NCBI GenBank assembly: GCA_026129485.1
Contig: JAHCHY010000018.1
Span: 5,001 to 69,000, forward strand
Source: Cyclobacteriaceae bacterium
Lineage (GTDB): Bacteria > Bacteroidota > Bacteroidia > Cytophagales > Cyclobacteriaceae
Direction of reading: 5' to 3'
Length of the DNA stretch: 64,000 nt
The notes below the pieces were generated by a model that was given only the letters and a program-made list of their open reading frames with translations, did no database searches and had not been told where the DNA came from. This document shows, piece by piece, positions 43,620-52,326 of this stretch; within the stretch, counting starts at the first letter, position 1, and every line of letters begins with the position of its first letter. The position numbers were made by a program, and so were the translations under genes.

Positions 43620-44813
43620 ATGTACTACCATCGCTTGGGAAAAATTCCGCATAAACGCCACACGCAGTTCCGGCAGCCCGATGGCAGTTTATACAAGGAA
43701 GAGCTGGTAAGCTCAGAAGGTTTTTCGGGCATCTACTCTAACCTGTATCACATCAATCCGCCTACACGCATCAAGGCATTGAAAGACCCGGTAAAGTACG
43801 GGCCAAAAATCATTAAAGATTATGCCTTGCGACAAACCCATTTAAACACTTCAAAGGTTACCACAACGGGGCAGGATTTTCTTTCCGCACGCAAGGTATT
43901 GCTGGCCAACAGCGATTGTTCCATTTCCATCTGCTCGCCTGTGCAGCGCAAAATGGATTACTTCTACAAGAATGCAGAAGGCGATGAAGTAATCTTTATT
44001 CACGATGGCAATGGGGTATTGATTTCGCAGTTCGGAAAACTTGAAATAAAGCAAGGCGATTACGTGGTGATACCGCGTACCGTAATCTACAAATTGGAAT
44101 TTGAAGAGGGGCCTTTGCGCTTGCTGATTATTGAAGCAGCCTCACCGGTTGAAACCGTGAAACGCTACCGCAATGATTTAGGCCAATTAGGCGAGCACGC
44201 CCCCTATTGTGAGCGCGATATTCGCCCTCCGCATGAACTCATTACCGATACCAGCAAAGGCGAGTTCCTGGTAAAGATTAAAAAACAAGGTTACCTGCAC
44301 CAATATGTGTACGATTACAGTCCGCTTGATCTGGTGGGGTGGGATGGCTTTCTGTGGCCCTATGCATTTTCCATTCACGATTTTGAGCCGATAACCGGTC
44401 GTATTCACCAGCCACCGCCTGTGCACCAGACTTTCCAGGCGCATAATTTTGTTATCTGCTCGTTTGTGCCCCGGCTGTTTGATTATCATCCGCTGGCTAT
44501 TCCGGCACCGTATAATCACAGCAATATTGATAGCGATGAAGTGCTGTATTATGCCGAAGGAAATTTTATGAGCCGCAGGGGTATTGAGCGTGGCTCGTTT
44601 ACGTTGCATCCCGGTGGTTTACCTCACGGTCCGCATCCGGGCACGGTAGAAAAAAGCATTGGAGCAAAAGAAACACACGAGCTGGCGGTAATGATTGATA
44701 CGTTTAAGCCTTTATTCCTTACGGAAGATTCATTGGAATTTCTGGATAAGAATTACCCGATGAGCTGGACGGATCATACAGATGGAAGTTTTAATGAGAT
44801 AAATACTCCTTAA
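43620..44813 (+). CDS. hmgA: homogentisate 1,2-dioxygenase
   Basis: Opens the ring of homogentisate in tyrosine/phenylalanine degradation, using a non-haem iron. This is the shorter (397-residue) Bacteroidota form. HKRHTQFRQPDGSLYKEE, PRTVIYKLEFEEGPLRLLII and DGFLWPYAFSIHDFEPITG are family segments. The iron ligands should be in NHSNIDSDEVLYY (His/Glu) and LHPGGLPHGPHPGT (His). It is followed at 30-50 bp spacing by a secreted protein and a thioesterase gene, with no other tyrosine pathway gene in view. Confidence 0.93.
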   Translation: MYYHRLGKIPHKRHTQFRQPDGSLYKEELVSSEGFSGIYSNLYHINPPTRIKALKDPVKYGPKIIKDYALRQTHLNTSKVTTTGQDFLSARKVLLANSDCSISICSPVQRKMDYFYKNAEGDEVIFIHDGNGVLISQFGKLEIKQGDYVVIPRTVIYKLEFEEGPLRLLIIEAASPVETVKRYRNDLGQLGEHAPYCERDIRPPHELITDTSKGEFLVKIKKQGYLHQYVYDYSPLDLVGWDGFLWPYAFSIHDFEPITGRIHQPPPVHQTFQAHNFVICSFVPRLFDYHPLAIPAPYNHSNIDSDEVLYYAEGNFMSRRGIERGSFTLHPGGLPHGPHPGTVEKSIGAKETHELAVMIDTFKPLFLTEDSLEFLDKNYPMSWTDHTDGSFNEINTP

Positions 44814-44814
44814 G

Positions 44815-44842
44815 TAATTCAAAATTTAAAATTCAGGATTGA
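44815..44842 (+). repeat. AAAATTC-type spacer repeat
   Basis: ATTCAAAATTTAAAATTC and GGATT fill the gap between hmgA and the next gene, same family as 23168 and 39391. Confidence 0.55.
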
Positions 44843-44843
44843 T

Positions 44844-45557
44844 ATGAAAACAATGTTCACGCTTTTTTTGCTATGGCTTGGTATTACCTGCATGGCTCAA
44901 CCCAACATTACAGGCGCCTGGCAAGCCGGTACGGATGAGAACCGCATGGTCATGGTTGTAGCGGATAAATTTTATTCGGTTGCGGTTTACAGCCTGAAAG
45001 ACAAAAGCTACACCGGCACGTATGGCGGAACGTTTCGCATCGAAAAAGGCGAGTTCGTTTTTGTAAACGAGTTCAACACTTTAAACAAAGATGACATTGG
45101 TGTTGAGGGCCGGGTTGCCATACAATTATCAGGCAACAGCCTTAAACTCGGTTCCGGTAAAATTGTTTGGGATTTTAAAAAGCTTGACGATGGCAAGCCG
45201 GGCGCATTAGCCGGTGCCTGGCTGATTACCGGCCGTATGGGCGATGACGGAAAAATCCAGACCCGTACACCCGGTGCACGCAAAACCATGAAAATACTTT
45301 CGGGCACGCGCTTTCAGTGGATTGCCTACAACAGCGAAACGAAAGAATTTTTCGGAACCGGTGGCGGAACCTATACTTCTGAAAACGGCAAGTACACCGA
45401 AACCATTGAAGTATTTTCGCGCGATAACAGTCGCGTAGGCGCCAAACTGGAGTTTGATTTTTCTTTTGTGGATGGTAACTGGCGCCATAGCGGCAAGAGC
45501 AGTGCCGGCCAGCCCATTGACGAAATCTGGACGCAACGTCAGAAATTAGGAATTTAA
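44844..45557 (+). CDS. secreted protein with two lipocalin-like repeats, unknown function
   Basis: A 237-residue exported protein (signal peptide ends near CMAQ, residue 19). Two similar halves each start with a G-A-W phrase (ITGAWQAGTDEN at about 22, LAGAWLITGRMG at about 122) and continue with a glycine-rich strand (TGTYGGTFRIEKGEFVF; GTGGGTYTSENGKYTETIE). The repeats look like two small beta-barrels. I recall similar proteins annotated only as membrane or secreted protein. It sits between hmgA and a thioesterase gene, probably cotranscribed. Confidence 0.75.
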   Translation: MKTMFTLFLLWLGITCMAQPNITGAWQAGTDENRMVMVVADKFYSVAVYSLKDKSYTGTYGGTFRIEKGEFVFVNEFNTLNKDDIGVEGRVAIQLSGNSLKLGSGKIVWDFKKLDDGKPGALAGAWLITGRMGDDGKIQTRTPGARKTMKILSGTRFQWIAYNSETKEFFGTGGGTYTSENGKYTETIEVFSRDNSRVGAKLEFDFSFVDGNWRHSGKSSAGQPIDEIWTQRQKLGI

Positions 45558-45568
45558 AAATTTATTGC

Positions 45569-46018
45569 ATGTCTGTTTTCTCTGTTCCCCTTTCCATCCG
45601 CTGGTCGGATATTGATGCCAACCGCCATCTGCGTCATTCCGTGTATTACGATTTTGCGGCAGCAGCACGTATGCAATTGCTGAGTGAGCGCGGACTTACC
45701 ACGCAAAAATTTGAAGAATTTGCCATTGGCCCTATTCTTTTCAGGGAAGAAGCTGTGTTCAGAAGAGAAATCCGGCTGGAAGATAAAATCATGTTAACGG
45801 TAGAGTTATATAAAAGCACGCCTGACTTCAGCCGATGGAGCCTGCGACATACTTTTTTAAAGGAAGATGACGCGCTGGCCACCACGCTGAGCATTGACGG
45901 ATCGTGGATTGATCTGAACCTGCGTAAGCTGGCTCAGCCCAACGAGTTTATCAAAAACGTATTTGCCGCGTTCCCCAAGTCAACCGACTTCCAGTGGATT
46001 GAGCTTACGAAAAAGTAG
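45569..46018 (+). CDS. acyl-CoA thioesterase (4HBT hot-dog fold)
   Basis: A 149-residue hot-dog-fold thioesterase. RWSDIDANRHLRHSVYYDF is the catalytic helix region of the 4-hydroxybenzoyl-CoA thioesterase group (Asp followed by N-x-H). EAVFRREIRLEDKIMLTVEL and FSRWSLRHTFLKEDD are the central strands. Substrate unknown. It follows the secreted-protein gene by 11 bp, and its 3' end overlaps convergent purN by 14 bp. Confidence 0.88.
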   Translation: MSVFSVPLSIRWSDIDANRHLRHSVYYDFAAAARMQLLSERGLTTQKFEEFAIGPILFREEAVFRREIRLEDKIMLTVELYKSTPDFSRWSLRHTFLKEDDALATTLSIDGSWIDLNLRKLAQPNEFIKNVFAAFPKSTDFQWIELTKK

Positions 46019-46583
46019 CTACCCACCTTTCAATAGTTGCCGGGTAATGCCGGTGCTCCAGCTGCTGCACTTTTTGAGCAATCTGCCCCGGTGTGTCTGA
46101 ATTTTCAACACGACATTTTTGCTGAAAGAGAATTTTGCCTTCATCGTAGTGCGCATTTACTTCATGAATGGTAATGCCGGTTTCCGTTTCGCCTGCTGCT
46201 TTTACTGCTTCGTGCACACGCATACCATACATACCCCTGCCTCCAAACTTCGGCAGCAGGGCGGGATGAATATTGATAATACGATGCGGGAATGCCTCGA
46301 TCAGGTTTTGCGGAATAAGCCATAAAAAACCGGCCAGCACAAGGTGTGTTACACCCGCAGCCTTTAGCACGCTTACAATTTCATCGCTTTCGCGGAATTG
46401 AGTTTTATTAAAAACCAAAGTAGGGATATGGTAACGGGCGGCACGCTGCAAGCCATAGGCTTCTGCATGGTTACTTAAAAGCAGCGCCACCTTTATCGAC
46501 TCATGGTTTTGAAAGTGGGCTATGATCTTTTCTGCATTCGATCCGCTACCGGAAATAAAAATTGCAAGACGTGCCGGGTTCAT
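46005..46583 (-). CDS. purN: phosphoribosylglycinamide formyltransferase
   Basis: Third step of purine synthesis, folate-dependent. 192 residues. The N-terminal phosphate-binding AIFISGSGSNAEKII, the catalytic triad region HRIINIHPALLPKFGGRGMY (Asn and His), and GITIHEVNAHYDEGKILFQ (Asp) are intact. It lies 17 bp after the UbiA gene on the same strand. Confidence 0.95.
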   Translation of the reverse strand: MNPARLAIFISGSGSNAEKIIAHFQNHESIKVALLLSNHAEAYGLQRAARYHIPTLVFNKTQFRESDEIVSVLKAAGVTHLVLAGFLWLIPQNLIEAFPHRIINIHPALLPKFGGRGMYGMRVHEAVKAAGETETGITIHEVNAHYDEGKILFQQKCRVENSDTPGQIAQKVQQLEHRHYPATIERWVATFS

Positions 46584-46600
46584 ATTAAAAAATCAAGTCG

Positions 46601-47455
46601 CTAAATAAAAATCATACTTAAAATGCCCAGCAGCATAATGATTTTACACCACTGGCTCAGCCAGTAAAAATCCTTGCGGGTATCGGCCTGAATCAATCGC
46701 GCTACAAATAATCCAAGCGGTAAAAAGAGAAACACAAGAAAGTAATATTCAGGCAGGCGGGTGTACGCATAATTCAGGTACATGACCAACGAAGCAAACA
46801 AGATCAGCAGCAGGTAAATTACCCATTTTGTTTTGCGCAAGCCCCATACAATGGGCAGTGTGCGGCAACCGAATGTGTTGTCGCCTTTCAGGTCTTCCAT
46901 GTCTTTCACAATTTCGCGCACCAGCGTAATAAAAAAAGCAAACAGCGCGTAAATGGAAACCAGCGCATAGCTTTCGTAATACAGCACATTCACCAGCCAG
47001 ACTGAAAGCCCGGTAAGCAAGGCCACTGCTACATTCCCGATAAAGGGTTGCCGCTTCAGGCTATTGGAATACCACCACAGCAGGAAAGCCGAAACAAAAT
47101 GAATAGCGGCTACACGCAAGCCCAGCAAAAGCCCAAGCGCTATACCCGTAACGGAAAGTGCCGTATGAAAGAACAACGCATACCTGCGGGTAATTCCCTT
47201 GCCGATCACCACGCGATCGGGCTTGTTGATCAAATCTATCTTAATGTCATAATAGTCATTAATGATGTACCCTGCTGCCGCGATGATGGCCGTAGAAACG
47301 GCAAGCACCAGCAATCGCCAATCCGAGATCAAAGCCTTGTCAATCAGGAAACAGGCTGTGAAGTATTGGGCCATGCCAATAATTACCAGGTTCCAGAACC
47401 GGGTGAGGCGTACAAGCGCCTGCAAACTGAAAGGCTGACGATTAGCTTGGGCCAT
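46601..47455 (-). CDS. UbiA-family prenyltransferase
   Basis: A polytopic membrane prenyltransferase of 284 residues with eight to nine hydrophobic segments. The first Asp-rich motif is NDYYDIKIDLINKPDRVVI (about residues 67-85) and the second is REIVKDMEDLKGDNTFGCRT (about 181-200). The Bacteroidota version is often annotated as geranylgeranylglycerol-phosphate geranylgeranyltransferase; menaquinone or haem pathway members are related, so the acceptor is not certain. A TACCTTTG element ends 5 bp before the ATG, so the mRNA may lack a leader. Confidence 0.88.
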   Translation of the reverse strand: MAQANRQPFSLQALVRLTRFWNLVIIGMAQYFTACFLIDKALISDWRLLVLAVSTAIIAAAGYIINDYYDIKIDLINKPDRVVIGKGITRRYALFFHTALSVTGIALGLLLGLRVAAIHFVSAFLLWWYSNSLKRQPFIGNVAVALLTGLSVWLVNVLYYESYALVSIYALFAFFITLVREIVKDMEDLKGDNTFGCRTLPIVWGLRKTKWVIYLLLILFASLVMYLNYAYTRLPEYYFLVFLFLPLGLFVARLIQADTRKDFYWLSQWCKIIMLLGILSMIFI

Positions 47456-47457
47456 GC

Positions 47458-47488
47458 CCGCAAAGGTAACCGTATTTTACCTTTGCGG
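47458..47488. promoter_or_regulatory. inverted repeat carrying two outward TACCTTTG elements
   Basis: Twelve-base perfect arms (CCGCAAAGGTAA and TTACCTTTGCGG) with a 7-nt centre. The minus-strand TACCTTTG (47461-47468) fits the UbiA gene, 5 bp before its ATG; the plus-strand one (47478-47485) points into the 3' end of the TonB receptor gene. The hairpin could also terminate the receptor transcript, which ends 18 bp away. Confidence 0.6.
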
Positions 47489-47505
47489 ACAGGCGCAGCT
47501 CGCAA

Positions 47506-49947
47506 TTAAAATCTGAGGGCCAGCATCAGCATAAAGTTTCTGCCGGCCTGCGGATAATAGAAATTCTGCCGGTATTCAACAGAGCCACCGAAGTAACCAT
47601 AGGTATAACCATTAGATGAATATTTCACATCAAAAATATTATTCACCAATCCGCTCAGCGAAATTTCGCGCATACCTTTCGGCTTCCACGAATAGCCCAC
47701 ACGCAAATCATTGACGAAATAAGCATCAATTACACGCGAGGTGTTGGATGTGTTATCCAGAAACTGCTGCCCTACATACTTGCTCAATAGCGTAACTTCA
47801 AGGTTATCAACAGGTGTAACCATTAGACCCGACCCGGCAATTACCGAAGGAGAAAAAGCAATATCCGTATTGTTGTACGTGTTGGTTACTTCCATGTAAT
47901 CGTCAAAGTTCTCGCCATAATCGTATATCACTTCGTTAAACGCTGCAATCTTATTGCTGCTCAGGGTAAGATTGGCTGTCCATGAAACTACCGGGCTTAT
48001 TCGCCACAAGGCTTCTGCCTCCATTCCTGTACGATAGCTGTCTGCTACATTGGTCCGGATTAAAGCGCCCACATCGTTTACCTTTCCGGTAGGAACCAGC
48101 TGGTTTTTATACTTCATGTAATAGTAATTTACATTCAGGTTCAGGTTGCGTTTGCGCCAACGCCAGCCGGCTTCCAAATCACCCAGCGTTTCATGCTTGG
48201 GTATAGTTCCGGCAAGCGCATCAATAAAATCATCGCGCACCGGCTCGCGGTTGCCCACTGCATAAGAGGCATACACCTGGTGGTATTGATCCGGGGCATA
48301 CGTCAGGCCCAGCTTGGGATTAAAGAAATTAAATTGCTTATCTACAACAAAATCAAACTGCCTGTTTTCCTTACCCGATGCGCTGTAATCTATTCTGCGA
48401 TACTGCAAGTCCACAAAACCTTCCAGCTTTTCTATAAATGCGTACGTGTTCTTCCAGTAAACCGTAAAATCTTTCTTTACACCCCTGTTAAAATAGTATT
48501 GATAATCTTTAGGCACTGCCGAAACCTGCGCCCATATAATCTGCCCAAAGTGGTCGCCATCGTATTTATTCCATGCTCCGCCCAAAACTGAATTGAGCTT
48601 TTCATCTTCGTAATTGAGCGAATAGGTAACTCCATAAAAATCATTATCGAGCCAACGCCTGCGGATCAAATCGGTTGAAGAAATGGTTTCGCCACCGATT
48701 ATTACTTCGGGCAAACCATAGTCTTCAAAATCATTATCAATACGAAACTCTTCGTAATAACCTTTACCCTTTGTATAGTGCAAAGCGCCCTGCAACGTTA
48801 GCTTATCGCTGGCCCGGTGCGAAGCATGAAACTGGTAGTGATCCTGCTGGTAATTATCCACCTGATTTTCGTAGGTATAAAGGTTAAATGTACGGCCCGA
48901 TGATAGAAGGTTATCAGTTTGCTGCTGATTCCAGCCTTCGCTGGCTGCCGTTTCCTGCATGGCAACTACATCGTTATTCAACCGCGATTCGGGCACGCCA
49001 TACCAACTTTGATACGTTATCTCTTTTCCTCCGAATACAATGGCTTTGAGCATGGTCTTATCGCCATAATATCCACCCGACAAATAATATGATTTCAGAT
49101 CAGAGCTTGCACGATCAATATAGCCATCGGAAATTATTTTAGACAACCGGCCGTCAAACACAAACTTGCTGTTCAGCAAACCCGTACCAAAAGCAACTGT
49201 ATTGCGGAGTGTGTTAAATGAACCAACTGAATTGATTACATCGGCATAAGCGGCATCGTTACGGGTGTTGGTTTGCAGGTTTACACTGGCGCCAAACGCA
49301 CCTGCGCCATTGGTAGATGTACCCACACCCCGTTGCACTTGCACACTTTGCACCGATGTGGTAAGATCAGGTGTATTTACCCAAAACACGCCCTGGCTTT
49401 CGCTATCGTTAACCGGAATGCCATTGATGGTAACGTTTATTCGTGTGGCATCGCTTCCGCGGATACGCAAGCCGGTATAACCCACCCCGGCACCGGCATC
49501 GGACGTGCTCACCAGCGAAGGCGACCAGTTGAGCACAAAAGGCAAATCCTGCCCGAAGTTTTGCTTTTGCAGGGCTGCTTTGCTTATGGTTGTGGCTACC
49601 GTAGGGCCGTTCTCGCTTGCACGTGTAGCCGTTACAATTACCTGGTCCGTCATGCGCACTTCTTCCTGCAAGGTTATCAACACATTTTTTTCATCAGTGG
49701 ATAAAGTAACGGTAAGTGTCTGGTAACCTACAAACCTCACTTCAGCTTCATACGAACCTGCACTCAGGTTATTAAAACTAAAATAGCCCAGGTCATCCGT
49801 TACCGTAATGCGTGCTGGCGATTTTAGTTGAACGGTGGCCCCCGGAAGCGGAACAGCCTGGCGGTCTGACACCCGCCCGTGAATGGATTGCGCACTTAAT
49901 ATGCCCGGCAATGCCAGCAGCAGTAGTGCATAAAATGATTTTAACAT
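47506..49947 (-). CDS. TonB-dependent receptor, probable thiamine transporter
   Basis: An 813-residue outer-membrane receptor starting at MLKSFYALLLLALPGILSAQ (signal peptide). A carboxypeptidase-regulatory-like domain (about 20-105), a plug (about 115-230, VTATRASENGPTVATTIS and YTGLRIRGSDATRINVTING), and a beta-barrel ending in MLMLALRF (terminal Phe) follow. A TPP riboswitch in the 5' leader strongly suggests thiamine or a thiamine precursor as substrate. No thiamine biosynthesis gene is adjacent. The codon before this start, MRLTLNLLN, extends the frame by nine residues and is unlikely. Confidence 0.92.
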   Translation of the reverse strand: MLKSFYALLLLALPGILSAQSIHGRVSDRQAVPLPGATVQLKSPARITVTDDLGYFSFNNLSAGSYEAEVRFVGYQTLTVTLSTDEKNVLITLQEEVRMTDQVIVTATRASENGPTVATTISKAALQKQNFGQDLPFVLNWSPSLVSTSDAGAGVGYTGLRIRGSDATRINVTINGIPVNDSESQGVFWVNTPDLTTSVQSVQVQRGVGTSTNGAGAFGASVNLQTNTRNDAAYADVINSVGSFNTLRNTVAFGTGLLNSKFVFDGRLSKIISDGYIDRASSDLKSYYLSGGYYGDKTMLKAIVFGGKEITYQSWYGVPESRLNNDVVAMQETAASEGWNQQQTDNLLSSGRTFNLYTYENQVDNYQQDHYQFHASHRASDKLTLQGALHYTKGKGYYEEFRIDNDFEDYGLPEVIIGGETISSTDLIRRRWLDNDFYGVTYSLNYEDEKLNSVLGGAWNKYDGDHFGQIIWAQVSAVPKDYQYYFNRGVKKDFTVYWKNTYAFIEKLEGFVDLQYRRIDYSASGKENRQFDFVVDKQFNFFNPKLGLTYAPDQYHQVYASYAVGNREPVRDDFIDALAGTIPKHETLGDLEAGWRWRKRNLNLNVNYYYMKYKNQLVPTGKVNDVGALIRTNVADSYRTGMEAEALWRISPVVSWTANLTLSSNKIAAFNEVIYDYGENFDDYMEVTNTYNNTDIAFSPSVIAGSGLMVTPVDNLEVTLLSKYVGQQFLDNTSNTSRVIDAYFVNDLRVGYSWKPKGMREISLSGLVNNIFDVKYSSNGYTYGYFGGSVEYRQNFYYPQAGRNFMLMLALRF

Positions 49948-49951
49948 ATTT

Positions 49952-49999
49952 AATAAGTTTAAAGTCAGGCGCATAGGGGAACACGCCCTTTAACTTATT
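49952..49999 (-). promoter_or_regulatory. leader stem just before the receptor start codon (possible expression platform)
   Basis: On the minus strand AATAAGTTAAAG (49988-49999) pairs with CTTTAAACTTATT (49952-49964) over 12 bp with one bulge. The 3' arm ends 4 nt before the ATG at 49947, so the ribosome landing zone would be sequestered when the stem forms. Confidence 0.5.
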
Positions 50000-50000
50000 T

Positions 50001-50097
50001 ATCTGATGCAATGATCAGATTGCCTCCCTTCGGCCGCATTACCGGCATCAGGTTCTGTGGGTATAATCTCAGCCCGATATATTTAAGGCACCCCTTT
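50001..50097 (-). ncRNA. TPP riboswitch (THI element) with adjacent hairpin
   Basis: On the minus strand the conserved core is in order: GGGGTGCC (50087-50094), CTGAGA (50067-50072), ATACCC, ACCTGA (50048-50053), GGTAATGC (50036-50043) and GAAGGGAG (50024-50031), with P1 closed by TGCC/GGCA. Directly after the aptamer is a perfect hairpin, ATCTGAT-6 nt-ATCAGAT (50001-50020), whose loop (ATTGC) could also pair with GCAAT at the aptamer edge. It controls the TonB receptor gene 54 bp further on. Confidence 0.93.
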
Positions 50098-50111
50098 GTC
50101 GTTTGACAGGG

Positions 50112-50119
50112 CAAATGTA
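50112..50119 (-). promoter_or_regulatory. -7 promoter element TACATTTG before the TPP riboswitch
   Basis: Exact TAnnTTTG match on the minus strand. Transcription would begin around 50105, just upstream of the riboswitch. Confidence 0.65.
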
Positions 50120-50253
50120 AACAGGAATTTTTATTAATTACAGTACAGCTTCTGTTTTTACAGCATGTATAAAGCTACCGTTAACAACAAATCAAAAGCA
50201 AAAAAGATGATCGTACAGAGAAGAGACAGGTGTTAATTGAGTTTTAAAGCCTG

Positions 50254-50859
50254 CTACCGCTTAAACCCCGGCAACGCCAGCTTAAATTTCACCGCCAGCA
50301 ATCGAACAACAATAATCACCACGCTCGATATCACCAGGTTAAGGTTGCGACTGATATCGAGATTTAATAATACCAGGTAAAGGATTGCTCCCGCCAGGCA
50401 AGCCGTAGCGTAAATTTCCTTGCGAAAGAGTACCGGTGTTTCGTTGGTTAGCACATCGCGTATTACTCCTCCCATAATGGCTGTAAACATACCCATGATG
50501 GCCGCTATCTCCGGCCGCACACCGAGGCTCAGCGCTTTCTCCACACCCAGGATGGTGAAGAATGAGATGCCCAGCGTATCGAACAGCAAAAAAGTTTTAC
50601 GCAGGCCCATCAAAAATCTGAAAAAGAAATAAGCCGTCAGCGCACCGGCCAGTATGGCATAGAGAAAGTGAATATCGCCAATCCACACCAGCGGGTAGCT
50701 GCCCAGCATCATATCGCGCAGGGTACCGCCACCAATGGCTGTAACAAACCCGGTAAAGGTGGCGCCAAATAAATCGTTGTGATGATCGCGTATGGCGAGC
50801 GCTCCGGATATAGCAAAGAAAAATGTGCCGAGTAGTTCAAATGTGTATTGAAGTGTCAT
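50254..50859 (-). CDS. trimeric intracellular cation (TRIC) channel family protein
   Basis: A 201-residue membrane protein with seven predicted helices in two similar halves, the UPF0126/YicG group now known as bacterial TRIC channels (potassium-permeable). [20 protein letters not shown] and [15 protein letters not shown], and the matching [20 protein letters not shown] with [17 protein letters not shown], show the duplicated GGG/GG-x-x-RD motif. I start at [11 protein letters not shown] (ATG 50857-50859); the earlier ATG adds 15 residues. It diverges from pyrH. Confidence 0.9.
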   Translation of the reverse strand: MTLQYTFELLGTFFFAISGALAIRDHHNDLFGATFTGFVTAIGGGTLRDMMLGSYPLVWIGDIHFLYAILAGALTAYFFFRFLMGLRKTFLLFDTLGISFFTILGVEKALSLGVRPEIAAIMGMFTAIMGGVIRDVLTNETPVLFRKEIYATACLAGAILYLVLLNLDISRNLNLVISSVVIIVVRLLAVKFKLALPGFKR

Positions 50860-50944
50860 CTGGCAAAAGTAGGCAATAGACATCAGGCATTGGGCAATGG
50901 GCATCAGGCAAATAAAAACAGGTTAAAAATCTTTCAAATCGTAA

Positions 50945-50952
50945 TATATTTG
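50945..50952 (+). promoter_or_regulatory. -7 promoter element TATATTTG of pyrH
   Basis: Exact TAnnTTTG match, 27 bp before the pyrH ATG at 50980. It shows that the longer upstream frame is not translated. Confidence 0.65.
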
Positions 50953-50979
50953 CGGGGTTCTATTCTGATCTTTCCTTAC

Positions 50980-51684
50980 ATGAAATACAAGCGCATACTC
51001 CTCAAACTCAGTGGCGAAGCCCTGATGGGTTCCAAAAACAGCAATATCGATCCGGCCGTGCTGGAACAGTATTCGGAAGAAATAAAAGCCGTTAAGGAAC
51101 AGGGAGTTGAAGTCGCGATTGTAATCGGGGGCGGGAATATTTTCAGGGGCGGGCAGGCCGAAGCTTTGGGCATAGACCGCGTGCAGGGCGACTACATGGG
51201 CATGCTGGCTACGGTAATTAATGCTATGGCTTTGCAAAGCGCACTCGAACGCCACGGTATGTACACCCGGCTGATGGCCGGTATAAAAATGGAACAGGTT
51301 TGCGAACCGTTTATCAGGCGCAGGGCGATCCGCCACCTCGAAAAAGGGCGGATCGTTATTTTTGGTGCCGGTATTGGCAATCCTTATTTTACAACCGACT
51401 CAACGGCCAGCCTTCGGGCAATCGAAATTCAGGCCGGTGTAGTGTTAAAAGGCACGCGTGTAGATGGCGTGTATGATAAAGACCCGGAGAAATTTCCGGA
51501 TGCTGTGCGTTACAACCAGCTTACCTTCCAGGAGGCTTACCAGAAAAAGCTCAATATTATGGACATGACAGCTTTTACACTATGCCAGGAAAACAAGCTG
51601 CCCATAATCGTATTTGATATGAATAAAAAAGGCAACCTGCTGAAGATTGCCAAAGGCGAAGAGGCCGGAACGCTTATTAGTTAA
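50980..51684 (+). CDS. pyrH: UMP kinase
   Basis: Phosphorylates UMP to UDP; 234 residues of the amino-acid-kinase fold. [16 protein letters not shown] begins the protein, with [14 protein letters not shown], the UMP-site [20 protein letters not shown], and [19 protein letters not shown] following. [19 protein letters not shown] binds ATP. It is followed after a 73-bp simple-sequence spacer by frr, the usual order. Confidence 0.96.
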   Translation: MKYKRILLKLSGEALMGSKNSNIDPAVLEQYSEEIKAVKEQGVEVAIVIGGGNIFRGGQAEALGIDRVQGDYMGMLATVINAMALQSALERHGMYTRLMAGIKMEQVCEPFIRRRAIRHLEKGRIVIFGAGIGNPYFTTDSTASLRAIEIQAGVVLKGTRVDGVYDKDPEKFPDAVRYNQLTFQEAYQKKLNIMDMTAFTLCQENKLPIIVFDMNKKGNLLKIAKGEEAGTLIS

Positions 51685-51689
51685 GCGTT

Positions 51690-51757
51690 ATTAGTTGTTA
51701 GTTGATAGCAATACCAACAACAACGAATAACCAACAACCAACAACGAAAAACTAACT
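51690..51757 (+). repeat. simple-sequence spacer (TTAGTTG / CAACAAC repeats)
   Basis: The pyrH-frr gap consists of TTAGTTG units followed by CAACAAC/AACCAAC units, which can fold back on each other. No gene or promoter element is evident. A GGTTACTGG-like tract at 7810-7860 is of similar character. Confidence 0.5.
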
Positions 51758-52312
51758 ATGGAAGAACTGGAATTATACCTCGAAGAAGCCAAAGAGCAAA
51801 TGGGCAAATCGCTTGCTCATGTGGGTAACGAGCTGGCCAAAATCAGGGCGGGTAAAGCCAATCCTAATATGCTGGATGGTATCCAGGTTTCTTATTATGG
51901 TGTAATGAGTCCGCTAAACCAGGTGGCTTCTGTAACCGCACCGGAAGCACGCACTTTGTTCATCAAACCCTGGGAAAAAAGTCTTATCCAGGAAATTGAG
52001 AAAGCCATTATGGTGGCCAACCTCGGCTTAACTCCGCAAAACGATGGCCAGCAGGTTATCATTAACATACCCATGCTTACCGAAGAACGCAGAAAGCAAT
52101 TGGTACGCCAGGCATCGCAGGAATGCGAGCAAGGCAAAGTAAGCATTCGCAGCATCCGCAAAGACACCAATGAGCAACTGAAAAAAATTAAAGGTGTTTC
52201 GGAAGATGATGTAAAGAATGCGGAAGAAACGGTTCAAAAGCTAACCAACGAGCACATTGAAAAGATTGATGCCCTGATGAAAAAGAAAGAGGCGGAGATT
52301 ATGACGGTTTAA
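51758..52312 (+). CDS. frr: ribosome recycling factor
   Basis: Splits post-termination ribosomes with EF-G. 184 residues. The hallmark segments are ELAKIRAGKANPNMLDGIQV, PWEKSLIQEIEKAIM, NLGLTPQNDGQQVIINIPML and TEERRKQLVRQASQ, ending in a long amphipathic helix. Follows pyrH. Confidence 0.97.
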   Translation: MEELELYLEEAKEQMGKSLAHVGNELAKIRAGKANPNMLDGIQVSYYGVMSPLNQVASVTAPEARTLFIKPWEKSLIQEIEKAIMVANLGLTPQNDGQQVIINIPMLTEERRKQLVRQASQECEQGKVSIRSIRKDTNEQLKKIKGVSEDDVKNAEETVQKLTNEHIEKIDALMKKKEAEIMTV

Positions 52313-52326
52313 TTTGATAATGAGAC

